Assembly (NCBI GenBank): GCA_900550335.1
Contig: URRU01000061.1
Span: 1-9,943 of the forward strand
Direction: 5' to 3'
Source: an uncultured Clostridium sp.
Lineage (GTDB): Bacteria; Bacillota; Clostridia; Peptostreptococcales; Peptostreptococcaceae
DNA length: 9,943 nucleotides
The stretch's first letter is position 1. Each line of letters begins with the position of its first letter. Of this stretch, positions 1 through 8,101 are shown in pieces. Position numbers and translations under genes: made by a program. The notes under the pieces were generated by a model. The model ran no database searches. It saw nothing but the letters and a program-made list of their open reading frames with translations, and was not told where the DNA came from.

Positions 1-322
1 TATTAAAGATTAAAATAGTAAAAATATGAAATAAATATAGTGAATGAATATGAGAAAACATTTTCTGATGTTAAAAAATGAAAAAAAGATTAATATATTT
101 TTTTTATAGATAAAAAGCGAAAAATGCATGATAAGGCACCAAAATCTTAAAAAATATACAAAAAAGTAACAACTTGAAACAATGTAAAAAGTCGCTTGTT
201 GTAGGCAATTCAAGGATTTTATGTATATATGAAAAATGCATGAAGTTGTATGTTACGAGTTAAAAACTTGCAGTTGTCTAAAAAGACAGAATTTTACAAT
301 GATAAAAGTTAAACAATTTCTG
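1..322. other. AT-rich non-coding region with no supported gene
   Basis: No open frame with a plausible ribosome binding site or recognisable protein was found on either strand. The only long frame is an antisense stretch at about 10-213 that is Phe/Ile/Tyr-rich, as expected from translating A/T-rich DNA. Visible structure is limited to a 13-nt direct repeat (119-131 and 231-243), a small palindrome AGAAAA-CA-TTTTCT (53-66), and a 5-bp hairpin TGTCT/AGACA (275-288) without a T-run. The region probably holds the far upstream control DNA of the Gate-domain gene, or the tail of an upstream intergenic region. Confidence 0.6.
119..243. repeat. Pair of 13-nt direct repeats around ATGCAT
   Basis: The sequence GAAAAATGCATGA occurs at 119-131 and again at 231-243, both on the + strand and starting 112 nt apart. 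Each copy contains the palindromic core ATGCAT. The pair lies 80 to 205 nt upstream of the -35 box of the Gate-domain gene, so it could be a pair of protein-binding sites. In such AT-rich DNA chance is also possible. No known operator consensus was recognised. Confidence 0.4.
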
Positions 323-351
323 TTGCAAAATATACAAAATGAAAGTATAAT
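323..351 (+). promoter_or_regulatory. Sigma-A-type promoter of the Gate-domain gene
   Basis: TTGCAA at 323-328 and a perfect TATAAT at 346-351 are separated by 17 nt. This predicts a transcript start near 358 and a leader of about 48 nt before the ATG at 406. No riboswitch-like structure fits in so short a leader. Confidence 0.75.
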
Positions 352-405
352 ATATTTAAGAAATAAATAAAAATTTATATGGATTATCAGAAAGGAAGAG
401 ACAAA

Positions 406-1557
406 ATGGAAGCAGCAGAAGGCAAAAAAAGAGTAAAAGCAGTCAGCACTGAAACATTTGTATTCTTAGCAGTTCTACTAATCGTATTTGGTGGAATTGG
501 TAGAGTAATGGGAGTTGGGCTAATGTTCAAAACAATGATGGCAACAGCTCATGACTTATTACTACAGACAGTATTCTTAATAATGGCACTAGCAGTTTTA
601 GCAGGAGCTCTAAGTGCACTATTATCAGAATTCGGTGTTATATCATTAATAAACAAGATATTCGCACCAATAATGAAACCAGTTTATGGTTTACCTGGAG
701 CAAGTATAACTGGAGCAGTAGCTACTTATCTATCAGATAACCCAGCTATAATATCTTTCGCAAAAGATAAATCATTCACTCAGTACTTCAAAAAATATCA
801 GACACCAGCTCTTTGTAACTTAGGTACAGCATTTGGTATGGGTCTTATAGTTACTACATTCATGATGGCACAGGGTGACGAATATATGTTACCAGCATTA
901 ATAGGTAACTTAGGAGCTATAATAGGATCTATAATATCTGTTAGACTTATGTTAATACAGACTAAAAAATATTATGGTGAACATGCAAATGACAGAGTTG
1001 GAGAAGCTTCAGATGATGAAGGTGAATTCAGAGAAATAAGAGAAGGTAACTTATTCCAGAGAGTATTAGACGCAATGCTTGAAGGTGGTAAACTTGGTGT
1101 TGATTTAGGTTTAGCTATAATACCAGGGGTATTAATAGTTTGTACAGGTGTTATGATGTTAACATTCGGACCATCAGCTGATGGTACTTACACAGGTGCA
1201 GCTTATGAAGGTATACGGTTATTACCATTAATAGGTGAAAAAATCAAATTCATAATAGAACCTCTATTTGGATTTAAATCAGCAGAAGCTATAGCATTCC
1301 CTATAACTTCATTAGGAGCAGTTGGTGCAGCAATGTCACTAGTTCCAGAATTTATAAAAACTGGTGTTGTAACACCTAACGATATAGCAGTATTCACAGC
1401 AATGGGTATGTGCTGGTCAGGATACTTAAGTACTCATATAGGTATGATGGATGCACTAGATGCTAGACCATTAGCAAGTAAAGCGATATTATCACATACA
1501 ATCGGTGGTCTTTGCGCAGGTATATCTGCACATCTAATCTTCATGCTAGTAGGATAG
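406..1557 (+). CDS. Gate (nucleoside-recognition) domain polytopic membrane protein, putative transporter
   Basis: This is a 383-residue integral membrane protein. Hydrophobic segments lie roughly at residues 17-40, 50-80, 133-156, 161-184, 230-254, 295-312 and 360-382. A single highly charged loop (about 185-218, rich in Asp, Glu and Arg) splits it into two halves, the usual look of Gate / nucleoside-recognition proteins. Polar or Gly-rich segments that look functionally constrained are SDNPAIISFAKD (110-121), GNLGAIIGS (167-175) and GMCWSGYLSTHIGMMDA (334-350). Members of this family are thought to move nucleosides or other small solutes, but the substrate here cannot be read from the sequence. 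The chosen start is ATG 406, because AAAGGAAG (391-398) sits 7 nt upstream. An in-frame ATG at 379 would add nine residues, has no ribosome binding site, and would swallow the Shine-Dalgarno. The gene is a single-gene unit with its own promoter and two terminators. Family assignment is fairly sure; function is not. Confidence 0.8.
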   Translation: MEAAEGKKRVKAVSTETFVFLAVLLIVFGGIGRVMGVGLMFKTMMATAHDLLLQTVFLIMALAVLAGALSALLSEFGVISLINKIFAPIMKPVYGLPGASITGAVATYLSDNPAIISFAKDKSFTQYFKKYQTPALCNLGTAFGMGLIVTTFMMAQGDEYMLPALIGNLGAIIGSIISVRLMLIQTKKYYGEHANDRVGEASDDEGEFREIREGNLFQRVLDAMLEGGKLGVDLGLAIIPGVLIVCTGVMMLTFGPSADGTYTGAAYEGIRLLPLIGEKIKFIIEPLFGFKSAEAIAFPITSLGAVGAAMSLVPEFIKTGVVTPNDIAVFTAMGMCWSGYLSTHIGMMDALDARPLASKAILSHTIGGLCAGISAHLIFMLVG

Positions 1558-1595
1558 TACAAGATTGATAAGTAAATAAAAGTTTATACTTTAAT

Positions 1596-1636
1596 AGATA
1601 GAGCCTTAGATTCCTAAGGTTCTATCTTATTTTTTT
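1596..1636 (+). terminator. Rho-independent terminator of the Gate-domain gene
   Basis: A 14-bp stem (1596-1609 with 1614-1627, containing one G-T pair) closes a 4-nt loop ATTC. It is followed by TATTTTTT to 1636. It lies 38 nt after the stop codon and is a strong intrinsic terminator. Confidence 0.9.
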
Positions 1637-1639
1637 AAC

Positions 1640-1670
1640 AAAAATGCCTCCATTTACGGAGGCTATTTTT
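1640..1670. terminator. Second, bidirectional-looking terminator hairpin
   Basis: GCCTCC (1646-1651) pairs with GGAGGC (1658-1663) around ATTTAC. It is flanked by an A-run (1640-1644) and a T-run (1666-1670) that extend the stem past a one-base bulge at T1664. The A-tract before and T-tract after make it a possible terminator on either strand. On the + strand it backs up the hairpin at 1596-1636. Confidence 0.75.
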
Positions 1671-1757
1671 ATAAAATAGTATAAAATAGATAGATTAAAA
1701 AATAAGAAAAATTATTGAGAATTGTAATTAATTTAACGTGATAAAATTTTTTTAATG

Positions 1758-1766
1758 TGTTAAAAT
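1758..1766 (+). promoter_or_regulatory. Possible extended -10 promoter of the activase gene
   Basis: TGTTAAAAT at 1758-1766 matches an extended -10 element (TGN plus TAAAAT). No good -35 box lies at the right distance; the hexamer 17 nt upstream is GTGATA. A start near 1773 would give a leader of about 70 nt. The two terminators upstream mean a promoter is needed between 1670 and 1830, but this placement is tentative. Confidence 0.35.
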
Positions 1767-1842
1767 GTAAAGCATAGTAAGAGTTTAGTTTTCAATATTT
1801 TAGAGTATGTTGATGAGTAATTTTAAACAAGGAGGAAGAGCA

Positions 1843-4800
1843 ATGGATAGTGAATATAAGGTTGGTGTTGATGTTGGCTCGACAACAGTTAAAATTGTTC
1901 TCCTTGACGGGGAAAACAATATACTATTTAAAAAATATCAGAGACATTATTCAGATGTCAAAAAATCTATAGTAGAGGTTTTAAACGATGTATATGAAAT
2001 AATAGGAGATGCATCTGTAAAAATCATAATAACTGGTTCAGGTGGAATCGGAGTATCTAAAAAATTAGGTGTTAAATTTGTTCAAGAGGTTATATCTAGT
2101 ACAAAATCTATAGAATACTACCATCCAGAAACAGATGTTGTAATAGAGCTTGGTGGAGAGGATGCTAAGGTTACTTACATAACAGGTGGAATAGACCAGA
2201 GGATGAACGGTATATGTGCAGGGGGAACAGGAGCGTTTATAGACCAGATGGCAACTCTTTTAAAAACTGATGCAGCAGGTCTAAATGAGCTTGCTAAGGA
2301 TTACGATACTATATACCCTATTGCATCGAGATGTGGTGTCTTTGCTAAAACAGATATACAGCCGCTTATAAACGATGGAGCTAAAAAAACTAACATAGCG
2401 ATGAGTATATTTAACGCTGTAGTTGTTCAGACGGTAAGTGTACTATCTTGTGGTAGAAAAATAGAAGGGAATGTAGCTTTTTTAGGAGGGCCATTATACT
2501 TCCTATCAGAACTAAGACAGGCATTTAAAAATGTATTAAACTTAGACGACGAGCATATAATATTCCCGGAAAATGCTCAGCTATATATAGCTATAGGAGC
2601 TGCACTATTAGCAGAGGAAGAGAAAGAAGTATCTTTAAAATCAATATTAGATAAATTAAATTCAATAAAAACAATAGACGATGGGAATGTAAATTTATTA
2701 GAGCCTTTATTTAAAGATGAAGAGGATTATAGTGAATTTTTAGAAAAACACAATGTAAACAACGTAGAAAAATACGATATAAATAAATACAGTGGAAACT
2801 GCTTCCTTGGGATAGATGCAGGTTCTACAACTACAAAGGCTACCCTTATAGGAGAAAATGGTGAATTGTTATATTCATACTACTCTAGCAATGAAGGGAA
2901 TCCTTTAAAAGCAACTGTAAAAATAGTTAAAGAAATATACAGCTTATTACCAGAAAACTGTAAAATAGTAGCATCTACTTCGACGGGATACGGAGAAGCA
3001 CTTATAAAAAGAGCATTAAAACTAGATTTTGGTGAAATAGAAACTATAGCGCACTATAAAGCAGCTAAATTCTTTAACAAGGATGTAGACTTCATACTTG
3101 ATATCGGCGGTCAGGACATGAAATGTCTAAAAATAAAAAATGGAGTAATAGAAAGTATAATATTAAATGAAGCTTGTTCTTCTGGATGTGGATCATTCCT
3201 GGAAACATTCGCCAAATCACTATCAATGGATATAAAAGAATTTGCGAAAGAGGGAATATATTCTAAAAAACCAGTAGACTTAGGTTCAAGATGTACAGTA
3301 TTTATGAACTCTAGAGTAAAACAGGCTCAAAAAGAAGGTGCTGAGGTAGCCGACATATCTGCAGGACTTTCTTATTCAGTAATAAAAAATGCATTATTTA
3401 AAGTTATAAAAATGAAAGACCTAAATGAAATAGGAGAACATATAGTAGTACAGGGTGGAACATTCTACAATGATTTAGTGCTTAGAGCATTTGAAAAGAT
3501 GATTGGCAAAGAAGTAATAAGACCAAATATTGCAGGGCTAATGGGAGCTTTTGGTGCAGCATTAGTTGCTAAAGAAAAATACAACCCAGAAAAACCTACA
3601 AAAATGCTTAAAGCAGATGAATTAGACTTACTTCACGTTCAGGCTGAAGTAACTAGATGTAAAGGATGCTCAAACCATTGCCTACTTACAATAAACAGAT
3701 TCTCAGAAGATGAAGCATTTGTATCTGGAAATAGATGTGAAAGAGGAGAAGCTCTTTACAGTGGAGTACAAAATGACGCAGAAAAAGAATCTATAAACCT
3801 ATATAAATATAAATACGATAGAGTATTCAACTACAAGCCTTTATCAGAAGAAGAAGCAAAACGTGGAGAAATAGGTATACCTAGAGTACTTAATATGTAC
3901 GAAGATTACCCATTTTGGTTTACATTCTTCAATGAGCTAGGATTTAGAGTTGTACTATCACCTAGATCATCTAAAAAGATATACGAAAGAGGGATAACTA
4001 GTATAGCATCTGACACAGTTTGCTATCCAGCAAAACTAGTACATGGACACATAGAGTCTTTAATAGACAAAGGGATAAAAACAATATTCTACCCATGTGT
4101 AACAAATGAAAATAAAGAAGATAACACAGCAGACAACTACTACAATTGTCCTGTTGTTGTATCTTACTCAGAAGTAATAAAAAACAATGTCGATAGTATA
4201 AGAGAAAACAACATAACATACATAAAACCATTTATAAGTATTAACGACAAAGAAAAACTTAAAAAGAGAATGTATGAAGTGTTATCTAAATACTACAGCG
4301 ATATAACAGTTAAAGAAATAAATGAAGCTGTGGATAAAGCTACATCAGAAGAAAAATCATTCAAAGATGAAATGAGAGAACAAGGAGAAAAGGCGTTAGA
4401 ATACCTTGATAGAACTGGTAAAAAGGGAATAGTGCTATCAGGTAGACCATACCATATAGATCCTGAAATAAACCATGGTATGCCAGAACTTATAAACTCT
4501 CTAAACATGGCTGTTTTAACAGAAGATTCAATATCTCACCTAGCTAAAGTTGAAAGACCTTTGAGAGTAGTAGATCAGTGGGTTTACCATTCAAGACTTT
4601 ACAAAGCAGCTACATTTGTAAGAGAGCATGATAATCTTGAACTTGTACAGTTAAACTCATTTGGATGTGGACTTGATGCTGTAACAACAGACCAGGTAAA
4701 AGAAATACTAGATGAAAAAGATAAGATATACACTCTTCTAAAAATAGACGAAGGTAATAACTTAGGTGCAGCAAAAATAAGAATAAGATCCTTAAAAGCT

Positions 4801-6099
4801 GCAATGGAAGAAAGAGAAGCAAATGGAATAAAATCTAGTGAAATAGAACCTAAGAAAATACAATATGCTAAAAATAACAAAATAACTAAAGAAAGAACAA
4901 TACTAGCTCCTCAGATGGCTCCAATGCAGTTTGATTTTATTGAAGCTGCTATGAATCAGAGTGGTATAAAAGTAGAAATACTAAAAGACTACAGTCAGGA
5001 CATCATAGAAGAAGGGCTTAAATATGTAAACAACGATGCTTGTTTCCCTGCGATAATAGTTGTAGGTCAGCTTATACACGCACTAAAATCTGGGAAATAC
5101 GATTTAGAAAACACATCTGTTGCAATTACTCAAACAGGTGGTGGATGTAGAGCGACAAACTACATAGGATTTTTAAGAAAAGGACTTCACGATGCAGGAT
5201 TTGGAAATATACCTGTTATTGCACTTAGTGTAAACGGTATAGAACGGAGCGGTATCAAAGAAAGCATGAGTATAGCTATGGGACTAAGACTTCTAATGGG
5301 AGTTGTCTATGGTGACTTACTTATGAAAGTTGTGACAAGAGTTAGACCTTACGAAAAAGTAAAAGGAAGTACAAATGCACTTCATGAAAAATGGAGAAAT
5401 AAATGTATAGAAGCTCTTAAAAAACCTAAGTTTAAAGAATTTAAACAGAACGTATACGATATAGTAGACGAATTTGATAATTTAGAAATAGTAGATATTA
5501 AAAAACCTAGAGTTGGACTAGTTGGGGAAATACTGGTTAAATTCCACCCAATAGCTAACAACGACTTAATAGGAATTCTTGAAAGAGAAGGAGCAGAAGC
5601 AGTAGTACCAGAACTTATGAACTTCTTCATGGCTTGTGCTCAAAACACTATATATAAACATAAAAACTTAGAAGGCAAAAAATCTACTGAATTTATGGGT
5701 AAATTATTCATAAAAATTGTAGAAAGATACCAAAAGGTTTACAATGATGCACTTACAAATAGCAAAAGATTTAGTGGAATAAAACCGATTGGCGAAATGG
5801 CTAAAGACGTAGAAAGAGTAGTATCATCTGGAAATCAGACTGGTGAAGGTTGGTTACTACCTGCAGAAATGCTAGAACTTATAGAAAATGGAGTAGATAA
5901 TATAATCTGTATGCAGCCTTTTGGATGCTTACCTAACCATATAATAGGAAAGGGAGTTATAAAAGAAATGAAAAGACAATTCCCTAAGGCAAATATAATT
6001 CCAATAGACTACGATCCATCTGCAAGTGCTGTAAATCAGCTAAACAGAATAAAACTTATGCTTTCAAAAGCATTTAATGAAATCAAGCAGAGTAAATAA
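1843..6099 (+). CDS. Fused 2-hydroxyacyl-CoA dehydratase activase (tandem ASKHA ATPase) with dehydratase/DUF2229-like reductase part
   Basis: This is a 1418-residue cytoplasmic iron-sulfur ATPase of the BadF/BadG/BcrA/HgdC superfamily. Domain 1 (about 5-260) has the phosphate motif [10 protein letters not shown] (8-17), ELGGEDAK (102-109) and GGTG (127-130). Domain 2 (about 320-580) repeats these as [10 protein letters not shown] (323-332) and DIGGQDMK (420-427). Each domain carries the two cluster cysteines of HgdC-type activases, C125/C164 and C445/C484, both 39 residues apart. A linker holds CX2CX3CX18C (606, 609, 613, 632), a likely Fe-S site. Residues from about 660 onward resemble DUF2229 and the dehydratase D-component fold, with candidate ligands C727, C752, C769, C1067, C1102, C1356 and C1362. 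Such activases use ATP hydrolysis to push one electron to very low potential for a partner reductase. The natural substrate is unknown, and a fermentative dehydratase role is only one option. The chosen start is ATG 1843, because GGAGG (1831-1835) lies 7 nt upstream; an in-frame ATG at 1807 has no ribosome binding site. Length is typical of the large fused family members. Confidence 0.88.
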   Translation: MDSEYKVGVDVGSTTVKIVLLDGENNILFKKYQRHYSDVKKSIVEVLNDVYEIIGDASVKIIITGSGGIGVSKKLGVKFVQEVISSTKSIEYYHPETDVVIELGGEDAKVTYITGGIDQRMNGICAGGTGAFIDQMATLLKTDAAGLNELAKDYDTIYPIASRCGVFAKTDIQPLINDGAKKTNIAMSIFNAVVVQTVSVLSCGRKIEGNVAFLGGPLYFLSELRQAFKNVLNLDDEHIIFPENAQLYIAIGAALLAEEEKEVSLKSILDKLNSIKTIDDGNVNLLEPLFKDEEDYSEFLEKHNVNNVEKYDINKYSGNCFLGIDAGSTTTKATLIGENGELLYSYYSSNEGNPLKATVKIVKEIYSLLPENCKIVASTSTGYGEALIKRALKLDFGEIETIAHYKAAKFFNKDVDFILDIGGQDMKCLKIKNGVIESIILNEACSSGCGSFLETFAKSLSMDIKEFAKEGIYSKKPVDLGSRCTVFMNSRVKQAQKEGAEVADISAGLSYSVIKNALFKVIKMKDLNEIGEHIVVQGGTFYNDLVLRAFEKMIGKEVIRPNIAGLMGAFGAALVAKEKYNPEKPTKMLKADELDLLHVQAEVTRCKGCSNHCLLTINRFSEDEAFVSGNRCERGEALYSGVQNDAEKESINLYKYKYDRVFNYKPLSEEEAKRGEIGIPRVLNMYEDYPFWFTFFNELGFRVVLSPRSSKKIYERGITSIASDTVCYPAKLVHGHIESLIDKGIKTIFYPCVTNENKEDNTADNYYNCPVVVSYSEVIKNNVDSIRENNITYIKPFISINDKEKLKKRMYEVLSKYYSDITVKEINEAVDKATSEEKSFKDEMREQGEKALEYLDRTGKKGIVLSGRPYHIDPEINHGMPELINSLNMAVLTEDSISHLAKVERPLRVVDQWVYHSRLYKAATFVREHDNLELVQLNSFGCGLDAVTTDQVKEILDEKDKIYTLLKIDEGNNLGAAKIRIRSLKAAMEEREANGIKSSEIEPKKIQYAKNNKITKERTILAPQMAPMQFDFIEAAMNQSGIKVEILKDYSQDIIEEGLKYVNNDACFPAIIVVGQLIHALKSGKYDLENTSVAITQTGGGCRATNYIGFLRKGLHDAGFGNIPVIALSVNGIERSGIKESMSIAMGLRLLMGVVYGDLLMKVVTRVRPYEKVKGSTNALHEKWRNKCIEALKKPKFKEFKQNVYDIVDEFDNLEIVDIKKPRVGLVGEILVKFHPIANNDLIGILEREGAEAVVPELMNFFMACAQNTIYKHKNLEGKKSTEFMGKLFIKIVERYQKVYNDALTNSKRFSGIKPIGEMAKDVERVVSSGNQTGEGWLLPAEMLELIENGVDNIICMQPFGCLPNHIIGKGVIKEMKRQFPKANIIPIDYDPSASAVNQLNRIKLMLSKAFNEIKQSK

Positions 6100-6111
6100 A
6101 ATCTACTTGAT
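6082..6111 (+). other. Hairpin over the stop codon of the activase gene
   Basis: ATCAAGCAGA (6082-6091) pairs with TCTACTTGAT (6102-6111), nine pairs with one C-A mismatch, and the loop contains the TAA stop (6097-6099). No T-run follows, so it is not a classical intrinsic terminator. Its 3' arm overlaps the -35 box of the next promoter (6107-6112). It may protect the 3' end or only slow polymerase. Confidence 0.45.
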
Positions 6112-6135
6112 ACTTGCCTTTCCTTATAATATAAT
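6107..6135 (+). promoter_or_regulatory. Promoter of the small Cys-rich protein gene
   Basis: TTGATA (6107-6112) and TATAAT (6130-6135) are exactly 17 nt apart, a near-consensus housekeeping promoter. A second TATAAT at 6125-6130 overlaps it but would leave only a 12-nt spacer. The predicted start is near 6142, about 33 nt before the ATG. The small gene can therefore be expressed independently of the activase, although read-through is also possible because no clear terminator separates them. Confidence 0.7.
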
Positions 6136-6174
6136 AAACTTTGGAAAATTAAATTAGGGGAGGGGAAAGATAAT

Positions 6175-6543
6175 ATGAAACCATCAGAAATATATAAACA
6201 GGGATACAACTGTGCTGAATCACTTATAATAGCATATAACGAAGAGTTTAACGCATCTATACCAGTAAGATTATGTACTGCTCTTGGCGGTGGATGTGGT
6301 GTTGGAAGCATATGTGGTGCTGTAAATGCAGCTGCTATAATAATCGGTGAAGTAAAAGGTAGAGATGATTCTACTGGGGACAAAATGATAGCAAAAAGAT
6401 ATGTTCAGGCATTTATGAAAGAAATAAATGGTAGATACGGAACACATATGTGTAAAGAATTAAAAGCAAACAAAGTTACTTGTGCTGAAATAATGGATGT
6501 AAGCTACGAAGTTGTTAAAGAAGTTTTAAAACAGGATTTATAA
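6175..6543 (+). CDS. C_GCAxxG_C_C family small redox-type protein
   Basis: This is a 122-residue soluble protein with six cysteines at 13, 34, 41, 47, 93 and 103. The opening GYNCAES (10-16), the glycine-rich GGGCGVGSICGAVNAA (38-53) and the paired C-terminal cysteines (MCKEL at 92-96, TCAEI at 102-106) match the layout of the C_GCAxxG_C_C family. That family is common in anaerobes and is thought to bind metal or act in redox chemistry, though its biochemistry is poorly defined. No signal peptide or membrane segment is visible. The start at ATG 6175 is preceded by an unusually G-rich Shine-Dalgarno, AGGGGAGGGG (6156-6165). It follows the activase fusion by 75 nt and is closed by a strong terminator. 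Proximity suggests it could serve as electron carrier or accessory for the activase/reductase, which is inference. Family call is good; function is open. Confidence 0.8.
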   Translation: MKPSEIYKQGYNCAESLIIAYNEEFNASIPVRLCTALGGGCGVGSICGAVNAAAIIIGEVKGRDDSTGDKMIAKRYVQAFMKEINGRYGTHMCKELKANKVTCAEIMDVSYEVVKEVLKQDL

Positions 6544-6559
6544 AATCGAATAAAGATTT

Positions 6560-6596
6560 TAAAGGAGTGAGATTTATATCACTCCTTTATTTTTTT
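6560..6596 (+). terminator. Rho-independent terminator after the Cys-rich gene
   Basis: An 11-bp perfect stem (6560-6570 with 6579-6589), with core AAAGGAGTGA / TCACTCCTTT and an 8-nt loop, is followed by seven T residues (6590-6596). It separates the redox pair from the HEPN-like gene. Confidence 0.92.
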
Positions 6597-6615
6597 GTAT
6601 ATAAAAGATTCACTA

Positions 6616-6644
6616 TTGGAATGGAAAAATAAATAATATATAAT
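6616..6644 (+). promoter_or_regulatory. Promoter of the HEPN-like gene
   Basis: TTGGAA (6616-6621) and a perfect TATAAT (6639-6644) have a 17-nt spacer. The predicted start is near 6651, giving a leader of about 68 nt. The gene thus has its own promoter just after the preceding terminator and forms a single-gene unit. Confidence 0.72.
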
Positions 6645-6687
6645 TAAAGGTATATGAAATAAAGAAAAAGTAAAGGTATAAACTTTA
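6645..6687 (+). repeat. Operator-like repeats at the predicted transcription start of the HEPN-like gene
   Basis: The 10-mer TAAAGGTATA occurs directly after the -10 box (6645-6654) and again at 6671-6680, 26 nt apart or about 2.5 helical turns. The second copy also forms a short inverted repeat, TAAAG (6671-6675) with CTTTA (6683-6687). A repressor bound here would block initiation. No known operator consensus was recognised, and such AT-rich words can recur by chance. Confidence 0.4.
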
Positions 6688-6718
6688 ATTTAAACATATT
6701 ATACGAGGAGTGATAAAT

Positions 6719-8014
6719 TTGAAATCAGTAAATGATGCGATATTGTCCCCTAATATGGAATATGGAATCAATGAAGATATCGTAGTCTATGATGGAAGAT
6801 TTTGTGTATATTTAGATAAAAAATACAAATGCAATGGAAAGATATTTTTAAAACCATCTTCTCCATCAGCGATAACATTTAAAGCTAGAATAGTATCGAC
6901 AGCAGATGATAGCTTAGAAGAGTGCAGTTTGGACGATGCTGTTTTAGAGATACATGGATACAAACTTTCATCGGCGACAATAAGAAGAATAAACGAAACA
7001 TCAGTAGAGGGATATATTAACAATGATTGTATAAAGTCTAAAAACTCTTATGTAAGCTATGTAGATTTTGATTTATTAAATATAGATAAGATACCTGGAA
7101 AACTTATAAAGACAAAAGAAAAAGTATTTGCAGGGAGATTAGAGTTTGAACTAAATGGATATTTAATAACGATTGATAAAAGGTACGACTACAGAAGAGA
7201 GTTTTACGAAGAGCTTATCGAAAAATCTGGAACAGTTACAACTCATGTAGGTAGGATAAGAAAGAAAGATGGTACGTTGTTTAAGACAAATAATATAATG
7301 GGGCTTTTAGATAGGATTTGTACAGCCTTTAGTTTTGCTTGTGGAAGATATGTATCTTTTTCAGGTATAAGGGGATATCAGGACGAAAATGAGGTTTACA
7401 GAGCTTGGAATAGTGGAATGGTAACGCCGTTTACATTTTTACCTACTTGGACAGACACGCTTACAAATTATAGAAATTATGAAAAGTATTTATCTCTTAT
7501 GTGCAGGAGACTAGAGGATTTCTACTATGGTCCGGCTATTAAAAACGCTGTGGATTGGTATATAGAGTCTTTAAATAATTTAACTATGGATAATGATATA
7601 ATATCTGTTCAAATAGCATTGGAGTCGCTATCTTATGTTGTGTTAGTAGAAAAAACTAAGACGCTTACAGATATAGAGTTTGATAAGAATTCAGCATCTA
7701 AAAATATAAGAATGTTACTTCAAATCTGCAATATTCCATTTGGAGGAGATGAGATGGAGATTTTCTCAGATGAAATAAGAGAAGAATTTGCAGATGGGAT
7801 AGATCTTATAAGCTATTATAGAAATAAGATTGTTCACCCAAGTAAGAGAAGAAATAAGGTATTTTTATCTGCTGAAGATATTTGGAACATACTTGTGATA
7901 GGTATTCATTATATAGAATTGGCGATATTATATATAATTGGGTACAAAGGAGAGTATTCAAATAGACTAAAAGAAAGGTCTTTTGGAGAAGTAGAGGTTG
8001 TTCCGTGGAATTAA
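6719..8014 (+). CDS. Uncharacterised protein with C-terminal HEPN-like RNxxxH motif, candidate RNase
   Basis: This 431-residue protein is not assigned to a named family with certainty. The N-terminal part (about 1-160) alternates short hydrophobic and polar strands and looks beta-rich. The rest (about 190-431) is mostly helical. Near the C-terminus, residues 365-374 contain SYYRNKIVHP, an Rx4H motif (R368, H373) with Asn after Arg. This is the catalytic signature of HEPN ribonucleases, here between helices as the fold requires. A beta-rich N-terminal domain followed by a C-terminal HEPN is also the layout of ApeA-type abortive infection proteins, but homology to ApeA was not tested. No signal peptide is visible; a hydrophobic helix near 389-408 is probably a core helix. 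The chosen start is TTG 6719, because GAGGAG (6705-6710) lies 8 nt upstream. An in-frame GTG at 6710 would overlap the Shine-Dalgarno and add three residues. The gene stands alone between a terminator and a terminator-like hairpin, with no antitoxin-sized partner. HEPN-fold assignment is moderately sure; role in RNA cleavage or defence is inference. Confidence 0.7.
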   Translation: MKSVNDAILSPNMEYGINEDIVVYDGRFCVYLDKKYKCNGKIFLKPSSPSAITFKARIVSTADDSLEECSLDDAVLEIHGYKLSSATIRRINETSVEGYINNDCIKSKNSYVSYVDFDLLNIDKIPGKLIKTKEKVFAGRLEFELNGYLITIDKRYDYRREFYEELIEKSGTVTTHVGRIRKKDGTLFKTNNIMGLLDRICTAFSFACGRYVSFSGIRGYQDENEVYRAWNSGMVTPFTFLPTWTDTLTNYRNYEKYLSLMCRRLEDFYYGPAIKNAVDWYIESLNNLTMDNDIISVQIALESLSYVVLVEKTKTLTDIEFDKNSASKNIRMLLQICNIPFGGDEMEIFSDEIREEFADGIDLISYYRNKIVHPSKRRNKVFLSAEDIWNILVIGIHYIELAILYIIGYKGEYSNRLKERSFGEVEVVPWN

Positions 8015-8048
8015 ATTTATAAAAAGATTTAAAAATGAAAGATAATAC

Positions 8049-8101
8049 AAAAATAAAGTCAATTATTTTAAAAGTTCAAAAAATATGTTGACTTTATTTT
8101 T
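8049..8101. terminator. Large inverted repeat, probable bidirectional terminator overlapping the next promoter
   Basis: AAAAATAAAGTCAA (8049-8062) and TTGACTTTATTTTT (8088-8101) are perfect 14-bp inverted arms. Inside them TATTTT (8064-8069) pairs with AAAATA (8080-8085), giving one long stem with a 10-nt loop. The right arm ends in TTTTT, so it can end transcripts of the HEPN-like gene (stop at 8012-8014). The left A-run allows the same on the other strand. The right arm also contains the TTGACT -35 box of the T-box promoter. Confidence 0.7.

Noticed and set aside
53..66. AGAAAACATTTTCT as a CodY site
   Set aside because: The half-sites are in the opposite order to the CodY consensus (AATTTTCWGAAAATT), and it is far from the promoter.
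10..213. Antisense frame of 67 residues
   Set aside because: Phe/Ile/Tyr-rich composition as expected from A/T-rich DNA, no ribosome binding site, no recognisable motif.
1671..1689. Tandem ATAAAATAG repeat after the second terminator
   Set aside because: Only two short A/T-only-type units; slippage or chance explains it and no function is suggested.
1715..1747. TTGAGA ... TAAAAT as activase promoter
   Set aside because: The spacer is 21 nt, too long for a housekeeping promoter.
6107..6130. TTGATA with the nearer TATAAT at 6125-6130
   Set aside because: The spacer would be 12 nt; the overlapping TATAAT at 6130-6135 gives the proper 17 nt.
6036..6383. Antisense frame of 115 residues across the activase end and the Cys-rich gene
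   Set aside because: It lies opposite two well-supported genes and a promoter, and shows no motif or start signal of its own.
406..6543. Gate-domain gene, activase and Cys protein as one operon or pathway
   Set aside because: Two strong terminators separate the first gene from the activase, and nothing in the Gate protein links it to acyl-CoA chemistry.
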